A stretch of 64,000 bases of DNA, taken from the NCBI RefSeq assembly GCF_000372725.1, contig NW_005198611.1:512679-576678 (forward strand), given 5' to 3'. Below the pieces are notes generated by a model, which worked only from the letters and a program-made list of their open reading frames with translations, made no database searches and was not told the origin of the DNA. The translations under genes were made by a program, and so were the position numbers. Source of the DNA: Emiliania huxleyi CCMP1516 (Eukaryota > Haptophyta > Isochrysidales > Noelaerhabdaceae). Below, piece after piece: positions 18,591 to 27,299 of the stretch; the first letter of the stretch is position 1, and each line of letters starts with the position of its first letter.

Positions 18591-19988
18591 ATGCACGCAC
18601 AGAAGACTGAACTGTCTCCTCGCCTCAGCCTGACGTGCCTCCTGGGCACCCTCCTCGTCCTGCTGCTGTACTGGCTCCCTGAGCCGATCCGGTACGCACG
18701 CTGGTGTGCGTCGCAGCCGTTCGAATGCCTCGCCGTCTCCTCGCTCTCGGGCAGGCCGGCGCTGCCACTCTCGGCGGAGCGCGCGCTGCTCGTGGTGGGA
18801 ACGCCGTCCTCCGGCACCACCCAGATGACGAAAGCCTTGCGCGAGCTCGGCCTCCAGGTGGCGCACGAGAACTCCGACTCGATCGGCACGGTGTGCCGCG
18901 ACGGCACCGTCTCGTGGATCCACGGCGCCCTCCGCTTCTCGGAGATCGGCGACGGCAGCGAGAGGGCGTCGCTGGTGGGTGCGCTGTGCGCGCGGCCTCG
19001 GCCAAACTCGCTCGGACCATGGAGGATTGACGGCGGCGCGTGGGGGAACGGCCTCTCGTGTGCTGTCCGTGGCACTCCGTGGGGCCCGTGCTGGCAGGCA
19101 GAGTGCGAGCGGGTTCTGCGGCGCGAGATCGGCTGCGCGCGAGGCGGCGGCGGCGGCAGTCCGCGCTGCACCTCTCCCTTCCGCGCCACCCTGCTGCAAG
19201 TGCGCCACCCTCTGCACACCATCGCGTCGATGCTCGCCGCCTATTGCCACGGCCAAGACACGGCCGCCGCAGCGGACGCCTCGCTGATGCTTGACACCGC
19301 CGCGCTGCTCTTCCCGCCTCCCGCCGCGCCGCGCTCCCGAGAGGCGGCCCGCGGCAACGAGACGGCGTGCAGGCGGCCTCCGGGCCGGAGGGCGTCTCTG
19401 CGTGCCTGCGGCGGTCGTCGGAGGCGACGCCACGCAAAGGCGACGGCCGAGGCCGAGGAGGCGGCGGCGGGCGAGTGCTCCCGGCGGATCGGATGGTTCT
19501 GGGTGCAATACAATGCGCGGATGCTCTCGCTGCGCCCGCCCCCTCGCGTGTACCGCGTCGAGGCCACGTCGGCGTGCGACGTGCTCCGCTTGGCCGGAGT
19601 CCTCGACTCGGCCGCCTCCGCCGCCTCCGCCTCTGCCACGCCCGCCGTGGCCGCCGCAGACTCAGCGCCGAGAGCAGAAGGCGAGCGAGCTGGAGAGGCG
19701 AGGCTAGCAGAAGGTGGGGGTACGTTGCCGCTCTCTACCGCCGCGGCGTTGCGCGTGCGGTGCGGCGGCCAGGACGAGGCGCGAACACGCCGCGGCGGCG
19801 GCGGCCATGGGCAGACGCACGGCACAGTCAACGTGAGAAACGGGCGAGGAGGCTCGCGCCGGCTGGAGGTGACGCTCGACTCGCTTCGGCGGGCGGACGC
19901 TGCTTTGGCGGCGGAGGTGGCGTCGCTCGCCGGCCGCTTCGGCTACAACCTCTCGCTGTTTACCCATGTGGCACACCGCGAAAGGTGA
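18591..19988 (+). CDS. sulfotransferase-like type II membrane protein
   Basis: A 465-residue intronless ORF starting at ATG 18591. A signal anchor (LTCLLGTLLVLLLYWLPEPI, about residues 14-33) predicts a type II Golgi protein. ALLVVGTPSSGTTQMTKALR (about residues 65-84) looks like the 5'-phosphosulfate loop of PAPS-dependent sulfotransferases. ATLLQVRHPLHTIASMLAAY (about 200-219) resembles the 3'-phosphate-binding strand-helix with its Arg and later Ser. The middle region is Arg/Ala-rich and low-complexity. Likely role: transfer of sulfate to a carbohydrate or other Golgi substrate. The substrate cannot be inferred, and family assignment rests on the two motifs. A dispersed repeat (20011-20110) follows directly after the stop. 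Confidence 0.65.
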   Translation: MHAQKTELSPRLSLTCLLGTLLVLLLYWLPEPIRYARWCASQPFECLAVSSLSGRPALPLSAERALLVVGTPSSGTTQMTKALRELGLQVAHENSDSIGTVCRDGTVSWIHGALRFSEIGDGSERASLVGALCARPRPNSLGPWRIDGGAWGNGLSCAVRGTPWGPCWQAECERVLRREIGCARGGGGGSPRCTSPFRATLLQVRHPLHTIASMLAAYCHGQDTAAAADASLMLDTAALLFPPPAAPRSREAARGNETACRRPPGRRASLRACGGRRRRRHAKATAEAEEAAAGECSRRIGWFWVQYNARMLSLRPPPRVYRVEATSACDVLRLAGVLDSAASAASASATPAVAAADSAPRAEGERAGEARLAEGGGTLPLSTAAALRVRCGGQDEARTRRGGGGHGQTHGTVNVRNGRGGSRRLEVTLDSLRRADAALAAEVASLAGRFGYNLSLFTHVAHRER

Positions 19989-20010
19989 GGTGACTTGATA
20001 TATTTCCAAT

Positions 20011-20110
20011 AAAATAAATAAAAACGGACACCTCTAGCTCTACTAGGAGATGGGTGAAAAGGAACAGGTCCCCGCCCTTGCGATCTTTGTGCAGGGTTCT
20101 TTGTGGGTGT
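20011..20110 (-). repeat. dispersed repeat R2 (TTTA tail), copy A
   Basis: On the + strand: AATAAAATAAATAAAAACGG, then ACACC..., GGAGATGGGTG, CAGGTCCCCGCCCTTGCGATC. The same layout occurs at 50795-50885 and, more diverged, at 26160-26240. Read on the minus strand it ends in a TTTATTTATTTT tract, as 3' tails of non-LTR elements do (inference). Stop codons of minus-strand ORFs lie just upstream in copies A and B. Confidence 0.6.
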
Positions 20111-20119
20111 GGTCGGCGA

Positions 20120-21260
20120 CTAGCCGGGGTCGTCCTCCCCGATGGGGGGGACTAGCACTAGCCGTCTTCCACATGGTCCCTCGGGTCCCTGCTGCTGCCT
20201 GCTCCTAATCTCTTCGTACATCCTCCTGCTGATCTCCGCAACGTCCTGCTCCCTCCCTCGTCTCGCCCTGCGCGACTGCTCCGCCTCACCGTCGGACCCC
20301 GTCGTCTGCCCTGCGTCGTCTGGCGGCGGGTCCTCCGCATAGTCGGTTGAGGTCGCCGCCCTCCTTGTGTAGGGGGCCCACAGCGCCCCAAAATCCACCA
20401 GTGTGGGATTTCGCGCAATCGCTTGACTCTGAAAAGCTCGCATATCCCTGCGGTGAGCGCTGTGGTCGCCGCAGACTGGCTCCAACTTGACGGCGGCATG
20501 GAGACGTGATGCCTCCATGCCGCCGTCAAGTCGAAATCGACATGCGAGTCGATCTTTGGCCCGCGACAAACAGTGCTGCGACCGCGAAGTGGCGGTGGAC
20601 ATGCTCCCATGTTGCCGACGCGGCGCCGGAGTGGCCGGCGCTGCTCGCCGCGACCACGACGGCTACTCCGATGCTCCGGGCCGACCCGTCCTACCCGACG
20701 GTGGCACTCTTCCACGTCTCGCTCACGCTGAGAAAATTTCTGAAACGGCGTGCAGCATAGTCGCCGACGAGTCGGTCCGCGTGCCTCCCCGTGTCGCGCA
20801 TCGTTCTCACCCATCCATAAACTCACTTTGGCCTCACTAAAGCGAAGTCTGAATCCTTAATCCTCAGATTTTAGATTAGGACGCTGTGGGCCCTCTACCT
20901 TGTGCCTCTTCCCAAGCAACGTTCCCTCTCGGCGGCCGATGCCGTCTGCTCCGACTCCACCGTCCCCGGGTCTGCCCTGCTCTCGTCTGCGATAGTTTCT
21001 GTTTCGTCATCACCGGCGTCGCTCCTCTTCTTTCTCCTCTTCTTGTATGCTCTTTGCACATCGCGACGCGTCGATTCCTTTTCGCGTAAGCACCACCCTG
21101 AAGCCCGCCCAGCAGCTGAACCGCTCCCTAAGTCGAAGGAGCATCATCAGTCTCACCACTTCGCTCGCTGCCCACCGTCTCCGCTCCCTCCCGCTTGAGC
21201 CGCCGAGCCGCCGTCGCGGCCCTCGTTTTCGTCCCACTGGCTGTTGGCCCGTCCCTGCGT
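20120..21260 (-). other. possible broken Myb/SANT-type gene
   Basis: Minus-strand coding-like pieces: RRRWAASEVVRLMMLLRLRE (about 21100-21180) resembles the first helix of a Myb/SANT or MADF DNA-binding domain. A frame change follows to AYKKRRKKRSDAGDDETETI (about 20985-21050). Further on, MRAFQSQAIARNPTLVDFGA starts at about 20440 and an Arg/Glu/Gln-rich tail ends at the stop at 20120. Pieces lie in different frames with a palindrome between them, so an intact gene is not supported. A degraded transposon-derived DNA-binding gene is one explanation. Confidence 0.3.
20485..20531. repeat. perfect 19 bp inverted repeat
   Basis: Arms 20485-20503 and 20513-20531 (ACTTGACGGCGGCATGGAG and its exact reverse complement) flank a 9 bp loop. 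The arms are perfect over all 19 bases. They could fold into a strong hairpin, or mark a fold-back element junction. Confidence 0.9.
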
Positions 21261-21756
21261 TGCCTCCGTTATCCCTCCTCCTCCGCGACTCCCTCAAGGC
21301 CGGCCGGGCCTCCTTATATTTATAGGTGCACGCGGTCTCTTTGTGTTTTCTGTGGAGCATGTTGTGTGTACAAGGCACGAGCAAGGGAGGAAGGGAGCAG
21401 GATTTCACGCCCCTCTTGCAGCGCGGAGGAGAACACCAGTCTCGCATGTGAGGAGAGTGTGAGCTCTCGCGGTCTCACGTCAGCTCCACGTGCTCAGGCC
21501 TCAGCTCTGAGCTCTCTCTTCGGACTCTTCTTCGTCTCCTCGCGCTCACAAACATATTCAAATCGCGCGCTGCGTGCGCTGCACCTCCGCGATGTGCGCG
21601 AGATTTACACATATTTCCCCTCACATCGGATCCTGCTTCCTGGCCGACGGAGAGCTCTCGAGCCCTCGAGCCGATGACTCCCGCTCCCCTGTGTCCCCGG
21701 CCGACCCCCGTATTACGGCTTTACACGGTCTGCCACACAAGGCACGATGGCTTTGC

Positions 21757-22248
21757 TCACAGCTTCGCGGAGCACTTGCACGACTTCTTGTGCGCCTTCC
21801 AATGCAGTGCCTGGCAATCCTTGCTGCAGTAGCTGACGGCCTTGCAGCGGGAGCACTGGAGCCCGGCGAAGACTCCCGTCGAGCAACTTGGATTTGCGCA
21901 CGCCTTCACTGCCTTGGTCACGGGCGGCGGAGTGTCCATAGTGAGCGCCAGCGAATCGTGGAGCCCCGTGGCGAACCACGCTCCGAGGAGGTCGGTTAGG
22001 GGAGCGGACACAGCAGCAGAGCCGAGGCAGGCCCCGAGGCCCAGCACGCGCGATATTTCATCGATGTCGAAGGGGGTGTCTTCGAGAGGTGGGAGCAGGC
22101 GCTGCTCGGGGAGGGCCGAAAGACTTGACCACGGGACCGGCTGCTCGTTGACGAGAGAGAGGAGGCACGAGGGGCAAACGAGCCGCGGCGTCCAAAAGCC
22201 GGGCTCGCCTGACACAAACGAGAGATGTACCTCAGGAACAATATTCAT
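21757..22248 (-). CDS. MYND zinc-finger ORF
   Basis: ATG at 22248 (MNIVPEVHLSFVSGEPGFW) to the stop at 21757-21759, 163 residues. The C-terminus holds a complete MYND finger: CANPSC, then CSRCKAVSYCSKDCQALHW and KAHKKSC, giving the C-x3-C...C-x2-C...C-x3-C...H...C pattern, used for protein-protein contacts. The start codon overlaps the stop of the upstream WD-like ORF (TGA at 22247-22245). The two may therefore be one gene separated by an unrecognised short intron or a frameshift. The N-terminal 110 residues match nothing I recognise. Confidence 0.65.
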   Translation of the reverse strand: MNIVPEVHLSFVSGEPGFWTPRLVCPSCLLSLVNEQPVPWSSLSALPEQRLLPPLEDTPFDIDEISRVLGLGACLGSAAVSAPLTDLLGAWFATGLHDSLALTMDTPPPVTKAVKACANPSCSTGVFAGLQCSRCKAVSYCSKDCQALHWKAHKKSCKCSAKL

Positions 22249-22903
22249 TGAATGGATGAGATGCGCAGGACCGCGCCCTTCCGCTCCAGCGTGAGAACCG
22301 CGTTCTCCTTGACGTCAGGCTCGTTCGGCTTGCTGCACGGCGGATCGAGCAGCCGCTCGCAGACCTACATGCTTTCAGCATTGTTGTGTGTTTGCAAACC
22401 CACCCCAGTACAGTTTGTACACGTCTTCCGCACCGGGCAACGAACAAGGCTGGCCAGCAGATCCACCGGCCCATCTTGCAGGGCCTCGAGCGAGCGCATG
22501 TCGTACGCGCTGACGGTGCAGCCACCCGCCACGACGAGGGCGTGGTCGGGGAGTGCCAGAAGCGCGCACACCTGCAAAAACGGGGCGCGGCCGTGCGCTG
22601 TGGTCGGGCGGCAGGTGCGGTACGTTGGGCGTCGGGTACCGGGCACCGTGCCAAGCAGGCTGCCACCCTTGTGCTACTACAGCACGCCTGTCCGCCCTTG
22701 AAGTAGTCATCGTCATCGCCGCCACGCTTTCGAAGCGCGCACGGCTCCAGCTGTAGGATCTCAAGTCGGTAGTTTGCGGCGGCGCCGCCGACCGTGCCCG
22801 CTGACGGCTTGAGGTTTCGGCTCTGCGAGCTGCTGCTCCGGCCGGCGCTCTGCGGTGGTGCTGCCCCGCGCGGCACTGCGGATCCCTTTTTGGAGCGTGG
22901 CAT
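22245..22903 (-). CDS. WD-like protein upstream of MYND ORF (spliced)
   Basis: ATG at 22903 opens MPRSKKGSAVPRGAAPPQS, a basic Ser/Ala-rich leader, then NYRLEILQLEPCALRKRGG and DDDDYFKGGQ. A frame change leads to LLALPDHALVVAGGCTVSAY and DMRSLEALQDGPVDLLASLV (about 22460-22580), a beta-propeller blade-like segment. A TAG acceptor (about 22369) then gives VCERLLDPPCSKPNEPDVKE, ending RKGAVLRISSIQ and TGA. These pieces read as a two- or three-intron gene. WD/propeller identity is tentative; fusion with the MYND ORF at the 3' end is likely. Confidence 0.45.
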
Positions 22904-22909
22904 GGCGAG

Positions 22910-23660
22910 TGGGCAGTGAATAGCAAGAGGCGTCTTCGATCGTGGTGGTGGGGTGATTCTGTGAAGAGCGTCGCTTGTTGGACCGGGGTTGTGTTTTTCT
23001 GTGAACAGCAACTATGAGTGGGGAAGACCGAAAAATGGATCGAAACGAACACGACTCTCCCATTCGAGTGTCTTGTGAGTTTGTGTGTCTGTGTGTCGCT
23101 CCAGCGTGCCGTCACTGTCTTGCGTTCTCACCCATACCTCGCTGGTGTCCAGTCCGAGCCCTCGGCTCACGCGGCTATACACACGGTACTTCTCTGGTAG
23201 GAGACGGGAACGAGATGATAGTAGGGAGTAGAAGAAAGCACAAAGAGAGGAGCCTGCGCACGCACGACTCCGCAGGAGAAGCCCCTGCCTCCCGCCCGTG
23301 TGCTTGTGTGCAGCGCAGCCTCCTCTCCTACACGGTACTTATATTCGAGGCCTGTTCGTACATCGTAGCGCCTCTAGCGGATGACGGATTGGCCCGGACT
23401 TTCTTGACAACACTCTTGCAACGTATTTTTATTCCTACGGCTACACACACGTTTTTGTGACGCTGACGGGCGTGTGACTCCGCTCTCCGCCCCCCCCCTC
23501 CGTGAAAGACCTCTCTACACTCCGTCCTGACGCAACGCACCCGCGAAAGCGCGCTCGTTGCGCGTGGGAAAATCGTAAGCCAGCCAGCTTTCAGCAGACT
23601 CCCGGCCGGCGACCCCTGCTGCCTCTGTCGTCCAGGAGGCCGAGCTGGCCGGCGCGCAGC
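22910..23660. other. intergenic stretch, no gene seen
   Basis: Between the WD-like ORF (minus) and the 3' end of Rtf1 (minus). It contains an inverted, diverged copy of the CAGCCTGGCTCGGACTGG-type dispersed sequence near 23130-23165 and two occurrences of CACGGTACTT (about 23183 and 23331). No reading frame has convincing protein character. Confidence 0.5.
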
Positions 23661-23672
23661 AGCAGCACCCTC

Positions 23673-25160
23673 TCAGCTCCCCTGCTGCTCCTGCACGATC
23701 GCGCGCCCGAAGCGGTCGTACTGCATCTGCATCGGCCGCGCCACCGCAACATGACCGCTCCCCACGCCCGCCCGCTGCGCCAGCTTCTGCCTCGCGGTGA
23801 GCTGGGGCGCCGCGCCGGCAGCTTTGTTTTGGCTGTTTTGGTTGACCATCCGCGTCACCTCCGCCTCAGAGTAGGACTTTCGCTCGCCGGCGACCGCGCG
23901 GCGCAGCTCGGCCGCCTTCTCCGCCAGCCGCGCTCCCGAGAAGGGCGAGCGGCCGCGCGCCTCGAGCACCTGCTCAAAGGCGCGCAGCTCGACGGCCTCG
24001 AACTCGCCTGCAGGAAGGCGCCGCGAAAGGTCGCGTCGAGGGCTCAAGTGCGCGCCGCTCGACTCGAGAGCTCGCCGTTGGAGACGACGGTCATCGGGTA
24101 GGGCAGCGTCGCCTAGCAGTGCGCGCGCGCGCGCCTCCCCCACGAGCGTCGAGGGCGGCTCGCGCTGCCTCTGCCTCCAGGAGGGGCTTTGAGGGTTGGC
24201 CATCAAGGAGAGGCTTTGGGGGTCGGCGGCTCTGGGGAGATCTCGCGCGCACCTCCCCAAATGCAATCTCGGGCACTCTCGCCTCATCTCGGATCCCTCG
24301 CGCGCCTCCCCAAAGTCGAGCTGCAGCTTCTTGCAGCACTTGCGGCCGGCAAGGCTGTACGGCTCGCAGCCCTGCGCGACGCCTGAGCCGAGACGCACCG
24401 AGATGCGGCCGAGGTGTCGCCGAGTTGACTCCGCCCGCGACCCTCGCGCTGCGCCGGCGACGAGTGCGGCGCGGTAGAGCTTCGAGCCGTCGTGCTCGAT
24501 GCCGATCCGCACCAGGCATCCCTTCGCCATCGACTCGAAGAAGGGCTCGACCTGTGAGGAGTAGCGAGCAGATCGGAACTACTCCGTCCGTAATCGCCGC
24601 CTCTTCGTCTCGAAGACGGGCTCGACCTGCCACATCTCGAGCCGCGCGCGCGGAAGCCGCACCGCCTCCAACGCGCTGTCGGGGTGGCCGCCAAAGCCCG
24701 CCGCCTTGCCGCCGCCCTCGCCAGCCGCTCCACTCCCGGCGCTCGCTCCTCCGCTCTCAGACGAGTCGGCCTCGACTCCCCCCTCGCGAGCCCGCTTGGC
24801 AGCCGTGCGCCGCCGCTCTGCAGGCGCCGCTCTGCTCTTCCGCGCGCGGCGGCGGCCGGCCGTCGCCTCCTCCTCGCCCTCGCCCTCCTCCTCAAAATCA
24901 GGAAACTCTTCGCTGCCGCTCTCGAGCTGCCGCTCCTCATCGTCCGAGCCGCCCCATTCCTCCTCCACTCGCTGCTGGCGCCTCTCCGCCTTGGTCATGC
25001 CGCGCTGGGCTCCGAGGGCAGCCATGCGCGCGATGCGATCGGCCGCCGCCGCGCCGCTGCTCCGCCGCGCAGCTCCGGAGCGCGCACCGCCCTGCGTGCG
25101 GCACCACCCCGCGTGCCCCTTTGGCTTATCGCACCGATTGTCGCGAGGGCACTGCGACAT
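23673..25160 (-). CDS. RTF1: Rtf1-like Paf1-complex subunit (Plus-3 domain)
   Basis: Rtf1 links the Paf1 complex to elongating RNA polymerase II and promotes H2B ubiquitination. The start is ATG 25160 (MSQCPRDNRCDKPKGHAGWC). Exon 1 is 25160-24627; the 75 bp intron is 24626-24552 (GT-AG, exact, phase 0). Exon 2 continues VEPFFESMAKGCLVRIGIEH. An acidic Ser/Arg/Glu-rich N-terminal half precedes the Plus-3 domain: VRLPRARLEMWQ | VEPFFESMAKGCLVRIG, then KLYRAALVAG, CEPYSLAGRKCCKKLQLDFG and TVVSNGELSS. C-terminal exons read EFEAVELRAFEQVLEARG and SYSEAEVTRMVNQNSQNKAA, ending at 23673. Introns 3' of exon 2 carry CTCGG-type repeats and their limits are approximate. The short CPRDNRC...GHAGWC motif at the N-terminus is not a usual part of Rtf1. 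Confidence 0.85.
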
Positions 25161-25572
25161 CCGCACGGGGTGCGACAAACGTGCGGAGCCGCCTAAGCGA
25201 CTCCTGCGAGGACGGGAGGACTAGCTCGAGCCTCGCCCGCCCTCGCCCGCCAGGCAACCTCATTCACGTAAACGCACAACCCCGGGCCCGAAATCGCACA
25301 GTGATGACAGTGACATGCAACACCTCATTCACAGCCTTGTTCCACAGCTTCACTTGTTGAGGTAAAACACAGCCTTGTGCGCACTTGAGCACTGACTGGA
25401 TAGGGTCGATTCCGCATGGTACGGGACCCCTCGATCGTCTCGCCCTCCCTCGCTGGTGTGCTCATTGGGGCGGTCATAACAAACACGGTACAGGATCGAG
25501 GTGCACGCTGCTGCTGAGGAACCCCGGGGGGTAGATCGAGCAGTATCGTCCCCCCCTCTCCATCGTCTCACT

Positions 25573-25670
25573 GGGAGACGCCTTGTTATTGAGAAGAAAA
25601 TACCTCTATGGCGCACACAGACCTTGTTATCGACAAGACAATACGTTCTATGGCGCTTTTTGCGTTGGTC
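25573..25670. repeat. dispersed repeat R3, copy A
   Basis: CCTTGTTATTGAGAAGAAAA, TACCTCTATGGCGC and GTTGGTCTAT recur at 57640-57696 as CCTTGTTATTGACAAGAAAA, TACGTCCTATGGCGC and CTGGTCTAA. A diverged internal second copy lies at 25622-25670. Upstream, ACACGGTACAGGATCGAGGT (25483-25503) also recurs, but inverted, near 57495-57515. Confidence 0.6.
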
Positions 25671-25699
25671 TATCTATGAGAGGTTGAGGCTGAGGGAGG

Positions 25700-25825
25700 G
25701 TGTAGAGGATGTAGAGTGTAGAGCGCTGTAGAGCTGTAGAGCTGTAGAGCGCTGTAGAGCTCTAGAGCTCTACATCCGCCGCGGGACGAAGCGCCTGCGT
25801 TGTAGAGCGATGTAGAGCGCGATTT
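25700..25825. repeat. GTAGAGC/TGTAGAG tandem repeat
   Basis: Short tandem units TGTAGAG, CTGTAGAG and GCTGTAGAGC, interrupted once around 25772-25800. Contains the small palindrome GTAGAGCTCTAGAGCTCTAC. No coding potential. Confidence 0.8.
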
Positions 25826-26159
25826 TGTTGTACGTACGTACTTTTAGCTTACTGGGAGAAAAGAGAGAGGGGGTTGTGTTCTCTAGTAGAGTTTGTTGTA
25901 GAGGCTCTACAGCAAAACCGCGGGAAGGCAGTGACTCAAAGAGGTCAAGCCGCGCTAATGGGGTGTCTCCGAGCTTACTGGAGCTCTAATGGACGGCCCT
26001 GACTATCCCTGACACACAGAGAGTCACTCTGACGGCACACAACACCCTATAACTCCGTGTAGTCGGCCATAGTCATAGAACTAGAGACTATGAGAAGAGA
26101 AGATTTCTTGTTGGTCTTCAAAAATCCTCTCTCTAGAACTAGACAAAAATTCCAAAATC

Positions 26160-26240
26160 CAAAAATAAATAATTAAAACGGACATCCCAAGCTAGGCCTA
26201 GGGCTGGTTCGAGGACAAAAACGTCCCCACCTTTGCAGGA
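26160..26240 (-). repeat. dispersed repeat R2 (TTTA tail), copy C
   Basis: AAAATAAATAATTAAAACGG, then ACATCCCAAG..., GAGGACAAAAACGTCCCCAC and CTTTGCAGGAT. Diverged relative to copies at 20011 and 50795, but with the same order of elements. It lies just left of the repeat that carries the LTR element. Confidence 0.5.
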
Positions 26241-26313
26241 TTTTGCAAAAGCGAGGGGGGAGGGCGCATCGGCGATCGGGCATCGCCGCGGAAAAAAAAG
26301 AAAGAAAACAGAC

Positions 26314-26464
26314 CGTGCGAGCCCCGCAGAGGTGCGGGCGAGAGGGCGGCCCGAGCCCGAAAGGGCCCGCCCTCGGCGTTGCTCTACATGGTAACGGATA
26401 AGAAGAGAAACACCCCCGGACTGGGACGCCGGCAGTCGAGTCGGGACACGCTGTGGTTCAGACG
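26314..26464 (-). repeat. 3' LTR of the TRIM-like element
   Basis: 151 bp, identical to 27035-27185. On the + strand it contains two potential hairpins: CCCGCAGAGGTGCGGG, and a longer stem around GAGCCCGAAAGGGC closed by GAGGGCGG/CCGCCCTC. A hammerhead core (CTGANGA plus GAAAC) was looked for and not found. Confidence 0.9.
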
Positions 26465-26581
26465 TCCCCCCCCTCGACGCAGTCGAGTCACTGACATGAA
26501 TAGGGAGGAGAAAGTGTCCCCCACATATCACCACAGACGCAGCACAGGGGCTCCAATCCTGTCCCAGCCTGGGGGGCCTCG

Positions 26582-26830
26582 CTAGATCTCCAGTGGGGAG
26601 TGCGAGGGCTGGATCGACTGCAGTGTGGGTTGTGGACCGTCGGGATAGCGTGTGGCGTAGATGTTCTCCTGGAAGTAGAGAGGCCGATGTCTCTCGCCCT
26701 GCAGGAAGGAGAAACTCGGATGGTTGAGTGAAAACTCCTCCCTGCGGTATGTGCGCAGTACGGGTTGCGCTATGTGCAGCACGGTGTTGAGGGCTCGGGA
26801 GGGCAACGACGGCGGCGTTGCCGAGCTCGT
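26582..26830 (-). other. internal coding-like fragment of the retroelement
   Basis: In element sense, an open frame after an in-frame TGA reads about 80 residues including LNTVLHIAQPVLRTYRREEF, SLNHPSFSFLQGERHRPLYF and QENIYATRYPDGPQPTLQSI, ending at the TAG at 26582-26584. There is no ATG start; the first start-like codon is TTG at 26806. The composition looks like genuine protein, but no family was recognised. Imperfect repeats GGGACAGGATTG(A)GGCCCCTG flank the fragment on both sides. It could be a gag remnant or a captured host exon. Confidence 0.4.
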
Positions 26831-27034
26831 ACAGGGGCCTCAATCCTGTCCCTGATGGGGTGCGCCTCTCGCCGCGCGCGTAGCAGTCGGCGCGCGGGTA
26901 GCCTCAGAGATGCGCAGAGCGAGATGCGGTTATCGGCGAACCAAGCCCTGGGCTTGGATAGGGCGCGGCGTAGCCGCGGCGCAGTGGATAGCGTGAAGAG
27001 CCCACTCACTGTCGTGAGCAGACCGCCGCTACCA

Positions 27035-27185
27035 CGTGCGAGCCCCGCAGAGGTGCGGGCGAGAGGGCGGCCCGAGCCCGAAAGGGCCCGCCCTCGGCGT
27101 TGCTCTACATGGTAACGGATAAGAAGAGAAACACCCCCGGACTGGGACGCCGGCAGTCGAGTCGGGACACGCTGTGGTTCAGACG
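27035..27185 (-). repeat. 5' LTR of the TRIM-like element
   Basis: Identical to the repeat at 26314-26464 over all 151 positions by inspection. It abuts the primer-binding-site-like sequence (27023-27034) on its interior side and the CAGAC target duplication on its outer side. Confidence 0.9.
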
Positions 27186-27245
27186 CAGACAACCCAAGGG
27201 AGGGATGGGAGGACGGCACGCCGCCACCACACAGGGATTTTAAAG
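27186..27245. repeat. dispersed repeat R4, right part
   Basis: AACCCAAGGGAGGGATGGGA, then GGACGGCACGCCGCCACCACACAGGG split at the copy's single mismatch, then ATTTTAA. It matches 58821-58881 almost exactly. The left part (AAAGAAAACAGAC, about 26299-26313) lies on the other side of the retroelement, so the element interrupted this repeat. A shorter match (AGAAAACAGACAACCCAAGG) is at about 14333-14355. Confidence 0.8.
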
Positions 27246-27299
27246 CCCGGGCGATTTCTTTTCGGCCGCGTTGCCTTGCCCCTTGCTTGCTCGGCGGCG

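Larger units (their letters stand above)
26314..27185 (-). mobile_element. 872 bp non-autonomous LTR retroelement (TRIM-like)
   Basis: Two identical 151 bp direct repeats (26314-26464 and 27035-27185) bound a 570 bp interior. A 5 bp target duplication CAGAC flanks it (26309-26313 and 27186-27190). On the minus strand the 5' LTR is immediately followed by TGGTAGCGGCGG (27034-27023). This has the form of a primer-binding site for an initiator-tRNA-Met-type CCA end (...GCUACCA). Just before the 3' LTR lies the polypurine tract GAGGGGGGGGA (26475-26465). These are the hallmarks of reverse-transcription replication. No protease, reverse transcriptase or integrase is present. The LTRs start CGTCTG and end GCACG rather than TG...CA. 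The host sequence AAAACAGACAACCCAAGGGA survives uninterrupted near 58820, giving an empty-site analogue. Identical LTRs imply a recent insertion. Confidence 0.88.

Noticed and set aside
26314-26464. Hammerhead or other self-cleaving ribozyme in the LTR (retrozyme)
   Set aside because: GAAAC is present once, but no CTGANGA core occurs on either strand. Only ordinary hairpins are visible.
26316-27181. Alternative LTR boundaries with canonical TG...CA ends
   Set aside because: These would leave unexplained CG and GACG remnants and break the perfect CAGAC target duplication. The full 151 bp identity and the PBS and PPT abutment fit the non-canonical ends better.
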